This document shows positions 20,007 to 31,639 of a stretch of 64,000 bases of DNA, piece after piece. Source of the DNA: Ophiobolus disseminans. Taxonomy: Eukaryota > Ascomycota > Dothideomycetes > Pleosporales > Phaeosphaeriaceae. The stretch's first letter is position 1. Every line of letters begins with the position of its first letter. The notes under the pieces were generated by a model. It did not search any database. It was not told the DNA's origin and was given only the letters and a program-made list of their open reading frames with translations. Location of the stretch: contig MU006239.1 in assembly GCA_010093685.1 (NCBI GenBank), positions 650,520 to 714,519 of the forward strand, given 5' to 3'. The translations under genes were made by a program, and so were the position numbers.

Positions 20007-21154
20007 TTGCCCTTAATTTTTGCAATTACTGTTAGCATTTGCACCACCTACACAGGTAAGGGCTACGCGTCTAAGCTAATGCGTGCCTATTTACTGACAG
20101 CACAGGTGTTGCTTTCTGCGAGACTTCAGACACCGGCGTGCTGGAGAAGAACATCGCCGTCATTAAGGACTGGCCCTCCCGCCACACCAAGATTGGCACC
20201 AAGGAGAAGGTTCTAAGCGAGATCGCGTACACTCCCGACGGTACACAATAGGGGATCTCTCATCGCTCTAAACATCCAGCGCCACATGTGGACGAAACTC
20301 GAGCTTGACAGTCCGCAAATCGGAGAGGCTGCCAAGATCCTTAACGAGCTATCACTGAGCGCCAAAGGCCCCTCTAAGCACGTTGTCAAAGACCTCGACG
20401 AGCGCTACGGAAACCAGCTGTGGAAGACTTTGTCAATCACTCTTGTGGTTACCGTCCCTGCAGTCTGGTTTGATGCAGCTAAAGACCGCACATTGCAAGC
20501 CGTCTGGAAAGCTGGTTTCGACACATCGGGCTTTCCGAATCTGAAGAGGATTGTTACAACTACGGAGCCTGAGGCCGCCGCTATCGACACTATCCAATTC
20601 CTTCGAGGCAGTGTTTCAGACGAGTAATTCGCTGTTGGCGACGGCTTCATTGTCTGTAACATGGGCGGTGGTACCGTGGATCTGATCTCATACCGTGTTG
20701 CAGAGCTTGAGCCGACCATCCTGGAAGAGGCGACCATCGGCAGTGGAGATCAATGCGGTGGTAGCTTCGTCGATCGCGGATTCCTACGTTGGTTGGAGCG
20801 CCGCTTTGTTACGGCTGACTTTGTCAAGATCGCTGGAGACCGGAGCGAAAACCTTCCTCGCACATCACTTTCATCGTAGCTAGGCAGAGTGGTTCAAGAC
20901 TTCGTTCTTGAGGCTAAGAGCGGCTTCTCGGGTGGTGAGACGAACTTCATCCGTCTACCTCCTCCTCTTAGTTCGATCATGGATGACGAGGCTCGAGGTA
21001 TCTCTAATGGAGAGATCGAGTTCACTCCGTAAGCTCGCTGTCTGGCTATGATCTCACGTATACTGACCGAAACAGGGATGACATGAAAGAAACCTTCGAG
21101 ATGCCTCTATATTGTCAAAATGTGAGAAGGAGGGTTAAGGAAGAAGTTGGTTGA
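20007..21154 (+). pseudogene. Hsp70-like ATPase (actin fold) pseudogene
   Basis: This resembles the large fungal family of Hsp70-related ATPase-domain proteins. Recognisable are the phosphate-1 region around TTYTGVAFCET (split by intron 1, 20056-20105, with CTGAC branch and CACAG acceptor), VTVPAVW (about 20450), TTEPEAAAI (about 20566) and the phosphate-2 motif VCxMGGGTVDLISY (about 20650, here VCN). Intron 2 (21029-21075, GTAAGC to AACAG) joins ..FTP to DDMKETF. Lesions are the loss of a clear ATG and of the first IDFG motif, TAG for Trp after PDGTQ, a nearby frameshift, TAA after VSDE, and TAG after LSS. The frame ends at TGA 21152. A substrate-binding domain is not present, as is normal for this family. 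Confidence 0.82.
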
Positions 21155-22469
21155 TTGATAAAGTCTATCAAGGAGAGCGAATATATATGCTCCTGTTACA
21201 TAAGCAGTCATAAAACATGTTACTCCTGAGTAGGTGTAGATGCTGACAGATGTACTTTATTTGTACAGGTTGCCCGAGGTCTGACATTTGTAAGATGAAC
21301 TTAACGAGTGCACTATCTTTTCACGGTGTCAGGTACTGTTGGCTTTGGGCCTTGTCCCGGATCGAGGGTCGGCCATGCGCGCGATGCAATCGATGAGGAG
21401 GCGGCTAACGGTCTCAAGGAAAAGAACGACGACGCGTCCAACATTGCAGAGATCTGACTCGGAGCTCTTTTACAGAAGGAACAGTAGCTATAGATTCGTG
21501 TGTATCTATGACAACTTTATCAACTTGCGAAAGGGACATTTCAAAGGTCTTAAGGGTCAAGCCGGTTTCGCTAGCGACTGTAGACTACATAATCATCGGG
21601 TAGCTCATCACAAGGGTAGAACGTAATGATAAAAGGACTTGACTTAAAGTGTTTCTACGCAGGCGACAGAATTTTCTATACTAGTTTGTGCATAGCAAAT
21701 ACTTTGAATGGATTCCAATTGGAACGTGTCCATGCTAGCTGCGGCGCAGGACCAGAGAGGAACATGGACAGCGGAGAAGAGTTGGAAGATATATATGCAG
21801 GGCGCTACCTCTAGAGATGAAGGGCTGGTGGTGGAGGCAGATGAACGAGACAAGGAGGGTGAAACGGATGGGAACGCAGAGGTAGTGGATACCAAAGCTA
21901 GAGCAGACCGCTAGTTGATAGATGCGGCCATTGAGAAGTTGGTGAAGGTATGGGGAGGTTGCGATGTGCATGCAGGAGGGTCGAAAATGGACTACCGTGT
22001 GTTGCAAGCTCAGATTGGTCTTTTCCTTTGTGCCTGCGTTGCTGGATCCATGAGTACGGAATTACTGGAACCACATCTCATGGCCTAGCCTCGCCGATCC
22101 TTACCTTTTGCTCTATTAGTTGTTTGGTAAAATTTTGCAGGTTTCCGCCTCGTTTCTCAACTTGTGCAAGTGTGCCGTCACCATTGGCTCCATCCGATAG
22201 TATACCTCACTATTGACTGGATCCACCTCACGCTAACAGAGCCAAAGGTAGAATGTGATCATCTCGACGGTGGGGTAGAGAGGCATGTTTCGAACTGCGA
22301 CGGCTCGCGGTTAGGGTATGCATGCGAATGAAATTGGTGCATGTCGTTGACAATGAGAGCGCCATCGCGTGCAGCTTGAAGCCTAACATCGATCTTGTTC
22401 TCGCCAGACATGGCGGTTTTTCGTTGCACAGTGAGGAGTATAACGTCCATGTCGCCGTGATGGAGAACA
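21155..22469. other. No gene seen
   Basis: Short frames only. A plus-strand stretch near 21345-21450 (GFGPCPGSR..DAIDEEANGLKEKNDDASN) is hydrophilic and could be the tail of a decayed gene, but I cannot assign it. I see no RNA genes or repeats. Confidence 0.4.
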
Positions 22470-22659
22470 TGTCACGGTTTGGGGTGTCTCCTGCCTCACC
22501 TGCAATCGCACCTCACCTTTGATGAGATGCGACTACCCACGTTGTACTAGCGCTGTTTACAGCCATTCATGTATATCTACTGTTCGTAGCTTCACACGAT
22601 CCAACCTCAGTTCAATTCTTCAATTCTTTCTGTATATGCGCTGTTCCTACACCGCAACA
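22470..22659 (+). repeat. Diverged solo LTR related to 9818-10006
   Basis: TGTCACGGTTTGGGG to CACCGCAACA follows the order of the 9818 LTR over its whole length (CTCCTGCCTCAC, GCTGTTTACAGCC, TCAGTTCAAT), with many transitions. No matching target duplication is seen (GAACA against TCTTC). Confidence 0.7.
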
Positions 22660-24855
22660 TCTTCTTACAGCCCTGGTGTCTTCGGGTGAGCGTAGTAAAG
22701 CTGACGTTGAACTGTTTGGCAATTGCCCGGTATGAAAATTATTCTCCTGGTTCCAGCGATTCAATTGCTGCCATTGCATTATTAATTGGAGCTATGGTGA
22801 TTGAGTTATGACGTGTTGACGTTTGACGCGTGTCTGGTGTTTTGGTGGGGGCTGAGCCGACTAGTCACCTGAGTCGACTAGCGCGCACGTACGGTAGCGC
22901 AAACGAAAACGAGAAAATCTGCAAGCACTAAAGACATCTTGCATAGGCTCACTTGCTTAGTAGCAGAGCCATTATGCTAACGTGAGCTTAAACAAGCAAG
23001 GGATACTTGTTAGATGAATTGCAGTCCGGCAGCTGGATCACCTCACTGCAGGCGTGCACGGGTAATCTGACCAATGAACGGGCCGGTCCCCATTGTCGGA
23101 CCGGTCAGCTAGTCAAGAACCCGCCTTAGGCAATCGACTGCAGAACAAGCCCCATACCACTTGCTGCTAAGTTAGTATGGAAGTAACAGAACTACCATTC
23201 TACCTCTCCTTCCCTCAGAGCGACCGCACACGCCGCATCGTAACGACTATGCTATGAGATGGATATCCGCATTGCCAGTCGAGCTGGCGCACAGCGCAGA
23301 ATTCGCTCGACGAAGAGCATTGAGACCTCGAGCACCGGCACGAGGACGACGACCGCGACCGCGATGGTAGTCTGCACGCATTAGGCCCAATAGGTGGACT
23401 CACAGATGCGACTCTGTGCCTCCCATCCAACCTCACTAGCAACACCGTATCGGCGGTTGTGGCGAAATATTGACAACCATAGTTAGAGTAGGGTTAACAA
23501 TAGCTGAGCGCAGTCAATAGCCTTGGACACATCTTGCAGTTTCGCCACCGCTCTACATCGTATGACCTACGATTACTGTCGCAAGTCGAGCGCGATGGCG
23601 GTATCAGCGTGGGCTAGACGGGAAGATGCCTTGGTATTAGAGGTTATGACAAATGTCATGGAAATACAATCAATAGGCAGTACAAAAGCGACAACAAACC
23701 TTAATTACGCTCGTCGGACGCCTAATCTACTTTGGTCTGACATAGCTCGCATGTCGGATGGCAAGGGCACGCGCGAGCGGACAACGATAGGAGAGGCACG
23801 AGACAGTTGTGCGGTCTGAGCTAAGTTCAGCTTAAGTGGCTTCCCGCTTTACAGTAACTACAGTATGGATGCGAGAAATTACCATGAAACTCGTGTCGAT
23901 CTAAGCTGACGCTGACTGTAAGCATGAAGACATTGTCGAACCGGCACGTGACATCGATGTTTAACGCCACTAGTGTCCACGCTGCCGAGGTCATCCTCAA
24001 TTACGCTGACTGCTTCTGCTTATCAGTCAGCAAATACGATTACAAACCACCATGATGCGACCGTAGTATATACCAAACCGTCAACTTCCTAGAACATCTA
24101 TTCACATCGACGCTGTTTGCCTGAAATACAGTAAATACTTGAATGATTTACCTGTTTAGTAGCCATGTCACTACCCAGCAATGTTCGCGAGCCGCAAGTA
24201 GAGGTAAGAGGATGTTTAGCATGGTTGTTTCAGCAGTCAAGAAGAGTAACTTATGCATTGGTCTCACAAGTAAATCCCTCTCCGGCGTCCTCCGTACTAA
24301 GGTCTGCACAGCCTCATCCGTGTCTCCTCATTCCCGTCAATCTACTGGTTGCCCACTCTTTCCAAAGTCACATTCACCCCATTGCATACGGGTGGATCCG
24401 CTATGTCAAGCACCCGCCCCACCGCCCGCATATGGTTATGTATCATCAGCGCACACTTATATCACGCCGCTTCAAATAAGCGGGGACACAATTCGTCGCG
24501 CACAAAGGTAGCATCAATTAGGCTGCTTAACGCTGTGTAATCATGCACTTGCAGATTTTCATCGATTAAGGTCACTGCCCGCTGCCATGACTCTGAGCTA
24601 ATCGGCCCTCATCCTGCGGATCGGTACACTCTTGACGACGAAAAAGTCAGAGGTAATAACAAGATGGTACCCAATGAAGAGTGACCACGACGCCTCATCG
24701 TCACGCATTGCACTGGGTTTGAGTCAGGTGGTTATAGCCATTGAATAGTATTTCTCTGCACCATTCTTGCATTGCGATTACAACAATCTCACTATAACTA
24801 CCGGTATACTTTACTTCTTCAGACACGAATTCGGTCACATCTTCCCACCACGACG
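22660..24855. other. About 2.2 kb without a recognisable gene
   Basis: Both strands show only short frames (longest about 120 codons at 24143-24511, without motifs). I see no repeats, tRNA or transposon ends. It may be old degraded sequence or regulatory spacer. Confidence 0.4.
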
Positions 24856-25227
24856 ATGGGCTACGACTGCGGTTTCGATATCCATCCGCGGCTGGAACCC
24901 ACTTCTTCCGATCAAGTTCTTCACCGCCAATTTCTGCACGAAATTTACGCATTCGATAGCGAACCTGATAGCCGCTCGCGCAGCGGCCAGATCCTCGTCG
25001 CAGACTCCAATAACAGTTTTATCAGGTTCATGATAGGAGAGTGCCCGCACTTGCCGAGCTACCCTGCACTCTGCAACTATTTCCTGCGCTTCAGTTCAAA
25101 AATCAGTAGAGGCGTGACAGCGTCTTCGGAGAAGTATGTTATGGGCATGAAGAAGATTGCTCAGAAGTACTTTAGCGCGAGAGTGAAATTTTGGCATGAG
25201 CAGTGTGATAATGAAGCTGCTAACTAG
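24856..25227 (+). CDS. Hypothetical 123-aa ascomycete protein
   Basis: The frame from ATG 24856 to TAG 25225 is uninterrupted and free of the TAG decay seen around it. It opens MGYDCGFDIHPRLEP and carries a middle block (FIRFMIGECPHLP) and an end block (YFLRFSSKISRGV and KKIAQKYFSARVKFWHE) that read like conserved segments of a small soluble ascomycete protein of unknown function. It has no signal peptide or membrane span. The frame continues upstream to 24772, but the ATG at 24856 fits the conserved-looking start. It stands alone between gene-poor stretches. The function is unknown to me. Confidence 0.6.
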   Translation: MGYDCGFDIHPRLEPTSSDQVLHRQFLHEIYAFDSEPDSRSRSGQILVADSNNSFIRFMIGECPHLPSYPALCNYFLRFSSKISRGVTASSEKYVMGMKKIAQKYFSARVKFWHEQCDNEAAN

Positions 25228-26239
25228 AGATACTTATGGATGGTACGAAACACAGGAAGTAATTAGCGAGGAAAAAGTGTTGATAGAACTAGAGGAAAGG
25301 GAGGGCAAGGACTGTGATTGTCCTTTACCAGCCAATGCCTGGAGCGTGCAGTGTCGCGGGTAATTATCTAAGTATGGGTCGGACGCCGCCTCTTGGCCTT
25401 AGCTCAGACAGACGTTGGGTTATGCCAAGGCCTGTGGGCACGGTACATATCATTACTCCTCGAACCTTAATTACTCTATAGACTCAACCCAGTCGCAGGA
25501 CAAGTCACTTACCTTACTTATATATTCGGAACTAGTTGCTCATACAAGCGTCCTCTTATTCTTTGCACAACGCGAGCTATCAGAGCCAAAGTGCATAAGC
25601 GCCATAGGATTTCGAAAATGATACGAACCAGAAACTAGCTTTCACAGACTGTTCATACACACCTGTTAACCCGTCGCCTGGTACTTGCCTGGTCGCAACA
25701 TCGCTTCCGTCGTTATCCTTATCTTCAATCTGCATAATTCTGCTTAGGAAACAAGGACCTTCGATATGAGCAATGGCACCGTGACGCAGTCCACTCAGAT
25801 TTTGGTGCAGACTGGTACTGTCATGTTAGTAGAGCTCAAGGGCGTCATTGCATACTATCTTGCTATACATAATCCTGGTGCAGTGTCTGCGGTCCCTGCC
25901 AGCAGCCTCGACATCCTCGCAGGTTCAGCCAAAAGATATGTCTGTCTTACCGTTTGAAGCGATAAGTTCTGAGATACTAATAAGACCTAAGGTGTGGATT
26001 TAAAGTGCTCCAGATCAGCGGTACTACTATTCAATGACTAAGGCTGACGTTACACGTAAAAGCGTGTGGCGATCCAAGCTTTCGCCAGAGTATGACGGGT
26101 GAGAGGTGATGGGTCCGCACAGCCAGAGAGGATGATTGTGGGGTCGCACAGTTCTATAGTCATTTGCCTAGTCTTAATTCAATCTACGACACGAGAATGC
26201 TGCTCCACGTCAACCACGCTCCGTGTCACCGCATCCAGA
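25228..26239. other. No gene seen
   Basis: Only short frames; the longest, 25766-25957 (63 codons), has a Val/Leu-rich middle but no motif. I see no repeats or RNA genes. Confidence 0.4.
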
Positions 26240-28322
26240 TTATAAAGCATTTACTCCACCAGCAACAGACCACCTCCTCATCACCATCAAATGCCAACCC
26301 AGCTCGATACAAGCCTTGCTCCTAGCGCCTTTTACAATGGTGCCCTGTCCATGCTCGACATCAAAGAGACCGCGTGCAATCCCAATCACCATGCCTGGCC
26401 ACTGGCAGCGGTTGTTGGTATCATCGCCGGTGGCGCAGAAGCGCTGGCTAATCCAGCACCGCCGACACGTGTGGAAGCCCCCTTCCTCCCGTACCAACAG
26501 CCGAAACGCGTCTATATACGCCGAATAGCGAACACGGGCGAGCGCGAGGCAATTGTGCACAGTATGCCTACGCCAGGGATTGGCTGCGTCGCTGGCGTTG
26601 TCACGCTTGCCTTGCATCCAAGCCCAGCACCACACGCAGCTGCCCTAAAGCTCGTCCAGCCCCTGCTGTACTTATTGCCACTCGCGGCTGGTAGTCGCCT
26701 GCTTGTTCTGACATTCGGCAACGCCTTCACCGCATCGATCGCAGTTCGCCGCGGATTCCAACTCGCTACACTCGATTGCGCGGCCGTCCAGGAACTCGCT
26801 CAACTGCGCGCGACGACACCCAGTTGCTAGCAAGAAGTCACCCATGGCCTGCACGTTAACGTCATCTGGTTTTTGCTCCAGCGTACGTCGTACGCTGAGT
26901 CGGTCAGCCAGCACAATGGAGCCCACAGTCTCTCCCTCGCGGCCTCCTCTCCCGCTCTCCTGGGCAAAGTCAATGGCGCTCCATGGCATCCCAACGTGCA
27001 GGATAAAGACAATGCCCGGAAAGTCGACGCCGGTGCCCAATGCTGATGTTGCCACAATCAGGCCACCGTCGGATGCGAGCCACTGCTGGAGCGTGTCCGC
27101 TCGATCAATCACGTCAGCATGATAGTAGGGGCAGCTCAGCTCCCAGGCAATATGCTCGCAATTGGCCTTACTGTGGCAATACACCACGCCTCTACGGCCG
27201 GCTTAGAGCTTGCGATGTTGGCGTCGACACATGGCCACGGCAGCTGTCACGGTTTCTCCTGCCTTGCACTAAGACACACGATAGCAAATGGTAGGTCGGA
27301 CTGTGGCAGCCCGGATGTACGTTGCACTGTCGTCGAGCATGCTTGCGCCTAGCTCGGCCTCTCGCGCGGGTGGAAAGGTCGCTGTCAGGAAGACAAAGGG
27401 ACATGGGAGCATGCGCAGGTTGCTCAGTTTCACCAGCTTTGGGCGCCAGTGGCTCAACATAAAGGCCAAGTGACACTCATCCACTACCCCGCGACGCAGC
27501 AACCCCTAGAGAGACAGGTTTCGGCCGTACTGGAGGAACGCGGCCTCTCCGGCTATATCAGCACTTACGAATACAACTTTGGCGTACGTTGTCCTGGCTG
27601 CGTACGTCCATTCTATGCAGTCTATGCCCTTCTTTGTGAGTTTGCTTACCGCATTGTCGAGAAGCGCGCGGTACGGTATCACCACAACCGTAACCCCGCT
27701 TTCGTCGAGCACGGCGGGTATGGTGAAGAGCAGGCTCTTGCCCCCAGCCGTGGGCAGCACTACATTGTAGCACACACAAAGGCTGGAACTGGGCCTTGAA
27801 AGACACGGAGACGGAGATACTCATGCTGCAACGAAGCCAGCCTTTGGAGGCAAAGTCCACAGCTTCGAATGCGACGATATCTCCAAGCATCGAAGCGTCG
27901 CCCATCAAGGAGGAGCCTTCACCAGAGAGATCCACACGCGCGTCTGTGAAGAGTGCTACCGCCCTTCAAGGAAGGTAGTTACTGTCTTCATCACCGTCCT
28001 GGCCCAGCCCACCGACGGAAGGATCGTGGTTAGAATAGTCTCGGGGCGCACTGCTATTTATAGCATTTGGACTCGATTGATCGCCTGGAATAAGACCCCA
28101 CAGGCCTTTCTTGCCCGGTGCTGGCGAAGGTGCATCTGAGTCATTGCTGTTTTCTGGACTTCCTGGTCCTTGCGCTTCGTCGTTGAGGTCGACACCTTCA
28201 CCATAACCCCGAACGCGAAGCAGGCCTCTGTCTTGCTCCAATTGCATAGGATAGTCCGACAGAGCCTGTGCCTTACTTTTCAAACGGTGTAGATACTCCA
28301 CGCCGTTAGGAAAATTATCCAT
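26240..28322 (-). pseudogene. RecQ/TLH-like superfamily-2 DNA helicase relic
   Basis: An ATP-dependent helicase of the RecQ-like group often found in fungal subtelomeres and mobile elements. From 27775 down, one frame shows motif I LPTAGGKSLL (about 27750), motif Ia VVVIPYRALL, motif II DECH (about 27475), motif III FLTATFPP (about 27390), motif IV VYCHSKANCE (27180), motif V ATSALGTGVDFPG (about 27050) and motif VI QESGRGGREG (about 26940). A Cys-rich segment (CDRCGEGVAEC, about 26710) and a basic tail follow. Five in-frame TAG/TAA (27503, 27266, about 27203, about 26670 and about 26636) interrupt it without frameshift. The N-terminal part (28322-27780) is in another frame, so one indel lies near 27780. 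Confidence 0.82.
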
Positions 28323-28354
28323 AAGACCCCATTCCTTGAAAGGTTTGTGCGCTG

Positions 28355-28740
28355 GTGTTGTGTGATCGCTTTAGAGACCAATTCTTTCCCGAGAACAGAC
28401 TAGAAAGCGCCAGAGGTCTTTATGTATATAGCGGCTATGTTCTCTACCTCATCCGCCACCACAAAGCGAAGAGATCGACCAATCGAGAATTCTTCGTCGC
28501 ACGCTATCTACTAGCACGTGCGAGTCGAGTGGTCTACTACTACATTATCTACATCTGACCCTTTGTCAAGATGTTGTGGTGGGAGAGACGCGACAAAGCC
28601 CCCAGTTATAGTAGCACGCTTCTGTTCTGCTCTGATCAGGGGCGCGACAGATTGGACTTTAAGTGACGGCTGCTGACCGGTAACTTGGTAGGCTAGGATC
28701 GACACTAGAACGTGTGGGAAGGCGCAGGTCACTATTAAAC
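28355..28740 (+). pseudogene. Possible helicase-associated fragment in opposite orientation
   Basis: The plus-strand frame 28355-28558 (RFRDQFFPENRLESARGLYVY.. RHHKAKRSTNREFFVAR.. VVYYYIIYI) reads like a segment I associate with the N-terminal region of fungal element-borne RecQ-like helicases. It continues past a TGA at 28556-28558 (PFVKMLWWERRDKAP). If right, this part of the helicase element is inverted relative to the motor domain next door, which implies a rearrangement. Similarity is from memory of the family's general look only. Confidence 0.4.
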
Positions 28741-29260
28741 AAGGAGCCAGCGTACGTCGTGCTAGCATCTGATTCAGAAGATGCCTTTGTATCTCTTTTG
28801 CACATTCGCGCGTTGTGCCCTGTCCTACTACAGCTCCCACAGCGCCGTACAGCTGGTTAGGCTGGTTCTTGATCACCACCACTACGAGCCTTCTTTAAGC
28901 GCTGAGGCACTACAGACGCCCCAGCAGCTACCTGCGCTGCTGCAGTCCTATATTCCATAGTGCCACCGTGCTAGATCCGCTTCCTTTTGTGCGATCTCCG
29001 CTTAGTTATTACTGCTAATTGCTCCTCAGGCTCATAGTTGCACGCAGCAAGTAGAGCGTTCTAGTGCAGCATAAGTTCAGCTCCTTTTACAAGCTGAGAG
29101 AAGCCTGTCTGCGCTGTAACAGGCGAGCGAGTAAAAGACTCACATACGAGCTTTGTCTGGGACCTAAACTCATCAGTATTGCTTAGAGTCTTCGACTGCC
29201 ACTGCTTCGACAGCGTGACCCTCTATCCCAGATCGAGATCGGCATCTTGGGTCTTTGCAC
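28741..29260 (-). pseudogene. C-terminal fragment of a Fot1/pogo-like transposase
   Basis: Read on the minus strand from about 29230, the frame shows SKQWQSKTLSNTDEF, a coiled stretch with QLVKGAELMLH, a basic patch TKRRSHKRKR and a zinc knuckle C-x2-C-x4-H-x4-C (CGSCSRTGHNARMC, about 28800-28850). This order matches the region after the DDE domain in Fot1/pogo-type fungal transposases. Stops (TAG or TAA) after DLG, MLH, KRI and EPA are of RIP type. The catalytic domain and TIRs are absent. It abuts the helicase fragments, so this is a pile-up of element pieces. Confidence 0.6.
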
Positions 29261-30087
29261 GGAACACCGTCACTGATTGCGCTTCGCTGTTGCAGCATCT
29301 TCGATGGGTAATTGTATCGAAATCACCTAGTACGTAGAGTAGGTAGGCTATGTCGCGATATCCAATGCGTGCGTTTATTGGGGAGCAGAGCGTGCGAATA
29401 AACCGTGAGGCGTAATTCGGCGGGCGAAGGGGAAAAACTGCGAATCAACAGTGGGCATCTTTGATGGTCCATCCACTTCTGCGGTAAGAACGGAATTTGC
29501 CTGAAAGTTGAAAGGGTGCAACAGCTGCTGCCTAAAGCATTAGCGCACCACAAGGCGCTGGGTCAGCTTAGTCAGCCTAAGCAGTGAAGTAACGCGCCCG
29601 CGCCAGCTAGCGTTTGCCACGACCAACCAACCTCCAACTCACTCACCTCCACTGCCATCGCCATCGCCGCGACCTCGACCACCTTCGTTCACCCCCGTCA
29701 CCTTCTTTCCCCTTCGTTTCTTGCCCGATACCGCGCACACGCTTCCTTCGTTGACAGTCAGCCGTCGATCTCCCTTCTCCCGCCGCCTGCCAGGCGTTCT
29801 GCCTCCGTCCACCATCCTTACAGCAAGGCCCTGGGCGTCACGCGCGTTCGGGGGGTGATACCCAAGCAAAGCCCTGAGCAATGCAGTGCGGAGACGGTAG
29901 ACTCAACGGTCTACGAGTCAGCGGGGTGGTTGCTGTTGCTGCTGCGACAGAGTCAGGGCTGCTCTTTGCGACCGACGCGATTAAAGCCCGGGTGGGTGGG
30001 TGGGATTCCTTTGCCGCTGCTACGCGCCTGCTTTGTTGCAAAAGGGCATCCTCCTGTTAAGTATACGTTTCTGTTTCTATAGACGCA
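29261..30087. other. CT-rich spacer, possible promoter/leader of the next gene
   Basis: From 29620 to 29825 the plus strand is strongly pyrimidine-rich (CCACCTTCGTTCACCCCCGTCACC and similar), a composition seen before fungal coding starts. No firm coding region is visible. Confidence 0.4.
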
Positions 30088-31076
30088 ATGAACAATGTGC
30101 TGTATCTCGTTCGCAAAAAAAGTGTTCCGGCGTTGGCGCACCCTGCCTCTGATGTGTCTCGTCCTTGGCCGTGTACCCTGAAGATGCTGTATGTTGAGCT
30201 AGGTGCGCGGCTCACCGTGTCTCTTGAGTCTGGTGTTTCGATCCAGGGCGTTGACGACGAGCAACTCGTTGCTCTCCGCTTCAAAGGGCAAAATCTCGTG
30301 CCCGGCAAGGGCTCGCTTAGCCGCCCGGTCAACATTGTGCTCGCTGCTGTAATGAGCAGTCGCCTTGCACAACAAGGGGGCTCTCAGGTGTACGTGTTGT
30401 TGCTGGTCTTGAAAACGCCCGGTGCTGTATGGCATCCTCGCACGCTCAGCGCTGAAGCGTCCGGCATTGACAATCTTCCCTGTGAATTATCAATCCTGGC
30501 TAGGACGACTGAGGTGTGCATTGTGTTCGACAGCCAATGGTTTGGGCGGAACTTGAGCTAGTTGCAGAGCGTTGTCAAGGGCTCTCAGCAACTCGCTGGC
30601 ATTCCAGTCGTCCTATCCTCAAAGCTCGCCCAGTCCCATTAGCGAGTATTTTGGTCCGCCTACGAGGTTGCCAAATCTGTGGAGAGCGAAACAGCTGCAG
30701 CGCCACCTTCTATCGAGGATGCGCAAGACGACGCTCCGCCTAAATACGAAGACGCACAGGTGCCGCGCAAGAGACACAGTAAGTCTTGCAGTTTGTATCG
30801 CGAGGTTATCACTAAACCCCGCACGCAGCTCGCAGCCTGACTCCCGACTCGCCCCTACCGAAGCGCGTGCTCCTCGAAGATCTCAAACGCTCCTTCTCGC
30901 CCACCGAGCGCGCCACCCCGTCGTCGCAGGGCGCACGCTCTACCACCTCGTCCAACGTCACCGTAGTCGCGGACGTGTGGCAAAAGACCATCACCAAGGG
31001 CCTAGATGAACGCCTCCCAGAACGGCCTAGCTCTCTGTTCCGTTGTCGCGCTCTCTTGGGCAGGTTTGTGGTATAG
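30088..31076 (+). pseudogene. Unknown two-exon protein with PPxY motif, TAG-mutated
   Basis: I do not recognise this family. Exon 1 (30088-30778) encodes a beta-rich region (VDDEQLVALRFKG, VYVLLLVLKTPGAVW, TEVCIVFDSQWFGRN) and an acidic stretch with DDAPPKYEDAQ, a PPxY motif suited to WW-domain binding. An intron at 30779-30828 (GTAAGT, CACTAAAC branch, CGCAG) joins RKRHT to RSLTPDSPLPKR, which shifts to the frame of 30867-31076 exactly as needed. TAG codons after GRNLS (30559) and after QSH (30640) interrupt exon 1. The true start may lie upstream. The ending at 31074 (RCRALLGRFVV) may run into intron or decayed sequence. Confidence 0.5.
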
Positions 31077-31254
31077 TTGAGTTGCGGCATTGTATTGGTG
31101 TCACACAAGAATGGAGCATAACCTATGTCCTTCTCCCTCTCCCACTCTCGCTCCTTTGTAGCCTCTTTGCCTGCTTGCTGTCCATACTGTTGAGGCCAAC
31201 GTAGCCCTCGTCGCGACGCGCAGGTCGTTGGTGCGACGATATTGCGCTTCCGTT

Positions 31255-31566
31255 GCACGTTCCATCGAACAGGAAGCGCACTCTCAAGGTGTTGAAGGTG
31301 TCAAAGACGGGAGACGCCGGGGCGTTCTTGGACTTGGTCTTCTCTTCGTCTGCTTCTTGGTCGGTGTCTTGTTCCCTGGCGGTCGCAAGAGACGTTTATG
31401 AGCTTGCCTAGGACGGCGGTGCGTTCATGAGCTTGCCGAGGGCCGTGGTGCGCTTGATCTTGAAGAACGCTTAGTTGTTGTTGTCGGTCACCTTGATGTT
31501 CAGGTGCTCACTCTAGCCACCGTCTTCGAGCTTGTGCTGTTGATTGGGTGACCCGTTGTCCGACAT
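31255..31566 (-). pseudogene. SUMO (Smt3-like) pseudogene
   Basis: SUMO is a small ubiquitin-like modifier attached to lysines of nuclear proteins. The minus-strand frame from ATG 31566 reads MSDNGSPNQQHKLEDGG, stop, SEHLNIKVTDNNN, stop, AFFKIKRTTALGKLMNA, matching the flexible N-terminus and first beta strands of fungal SUMO. A ~30-bp partial repeat follows (a second GKLINVSCDRQG in another frame), then an unrelated acidic insert, then LRVRFLFDG near 31265-31290, the conserved third strand. The diGly-containing end is missing. The TAG and TAA plus the rearranged middle make it non-functional. The genome must hold a working SUMO gene elsewhere, as it is essential in most fungi. Confidence 0.75.
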
Positions 31567-31591
31567 TCTAGCTGCGAGTGGGTTGGCGGTT

Positions 31592-31627
31592 GGCAGTGGG
31601 TGGTGGGCGGTGGGCGGTGGGCGGTGG
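31592..31627 (+). repeat. GGGCGGT-type simple repeat
   Basis: GGTTGGCGG TTGGCAGTGGG is followed by three GGGCGGT units. It lies between the SUMO pseudogene and the second SUMO-like fragment. Confidence 0.7.
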
Positions 31628-31639
31628 AAGGTCGTCTAG

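Noticed and set aside
24143..24511. 122-codon plus-strand frame
   Set aside because: Low-complexity Ser/Pro content, overlapping frames of similar length, no motif, no support for a start or intron.
26291..26830. 179-codon plus-strand open frame
   Set aside because: It is antisense to the helicase relic, whose motifs and frame continuity on the minus strand are far stronger.
30088..30778. Arrestin-related trafficking adaptor, suggested by the PPxY motif and beta-rich start
   Set aside because: The strand pattern does not clearly match an arrestin fold and one PPxY motif is not enough; left as unknown.
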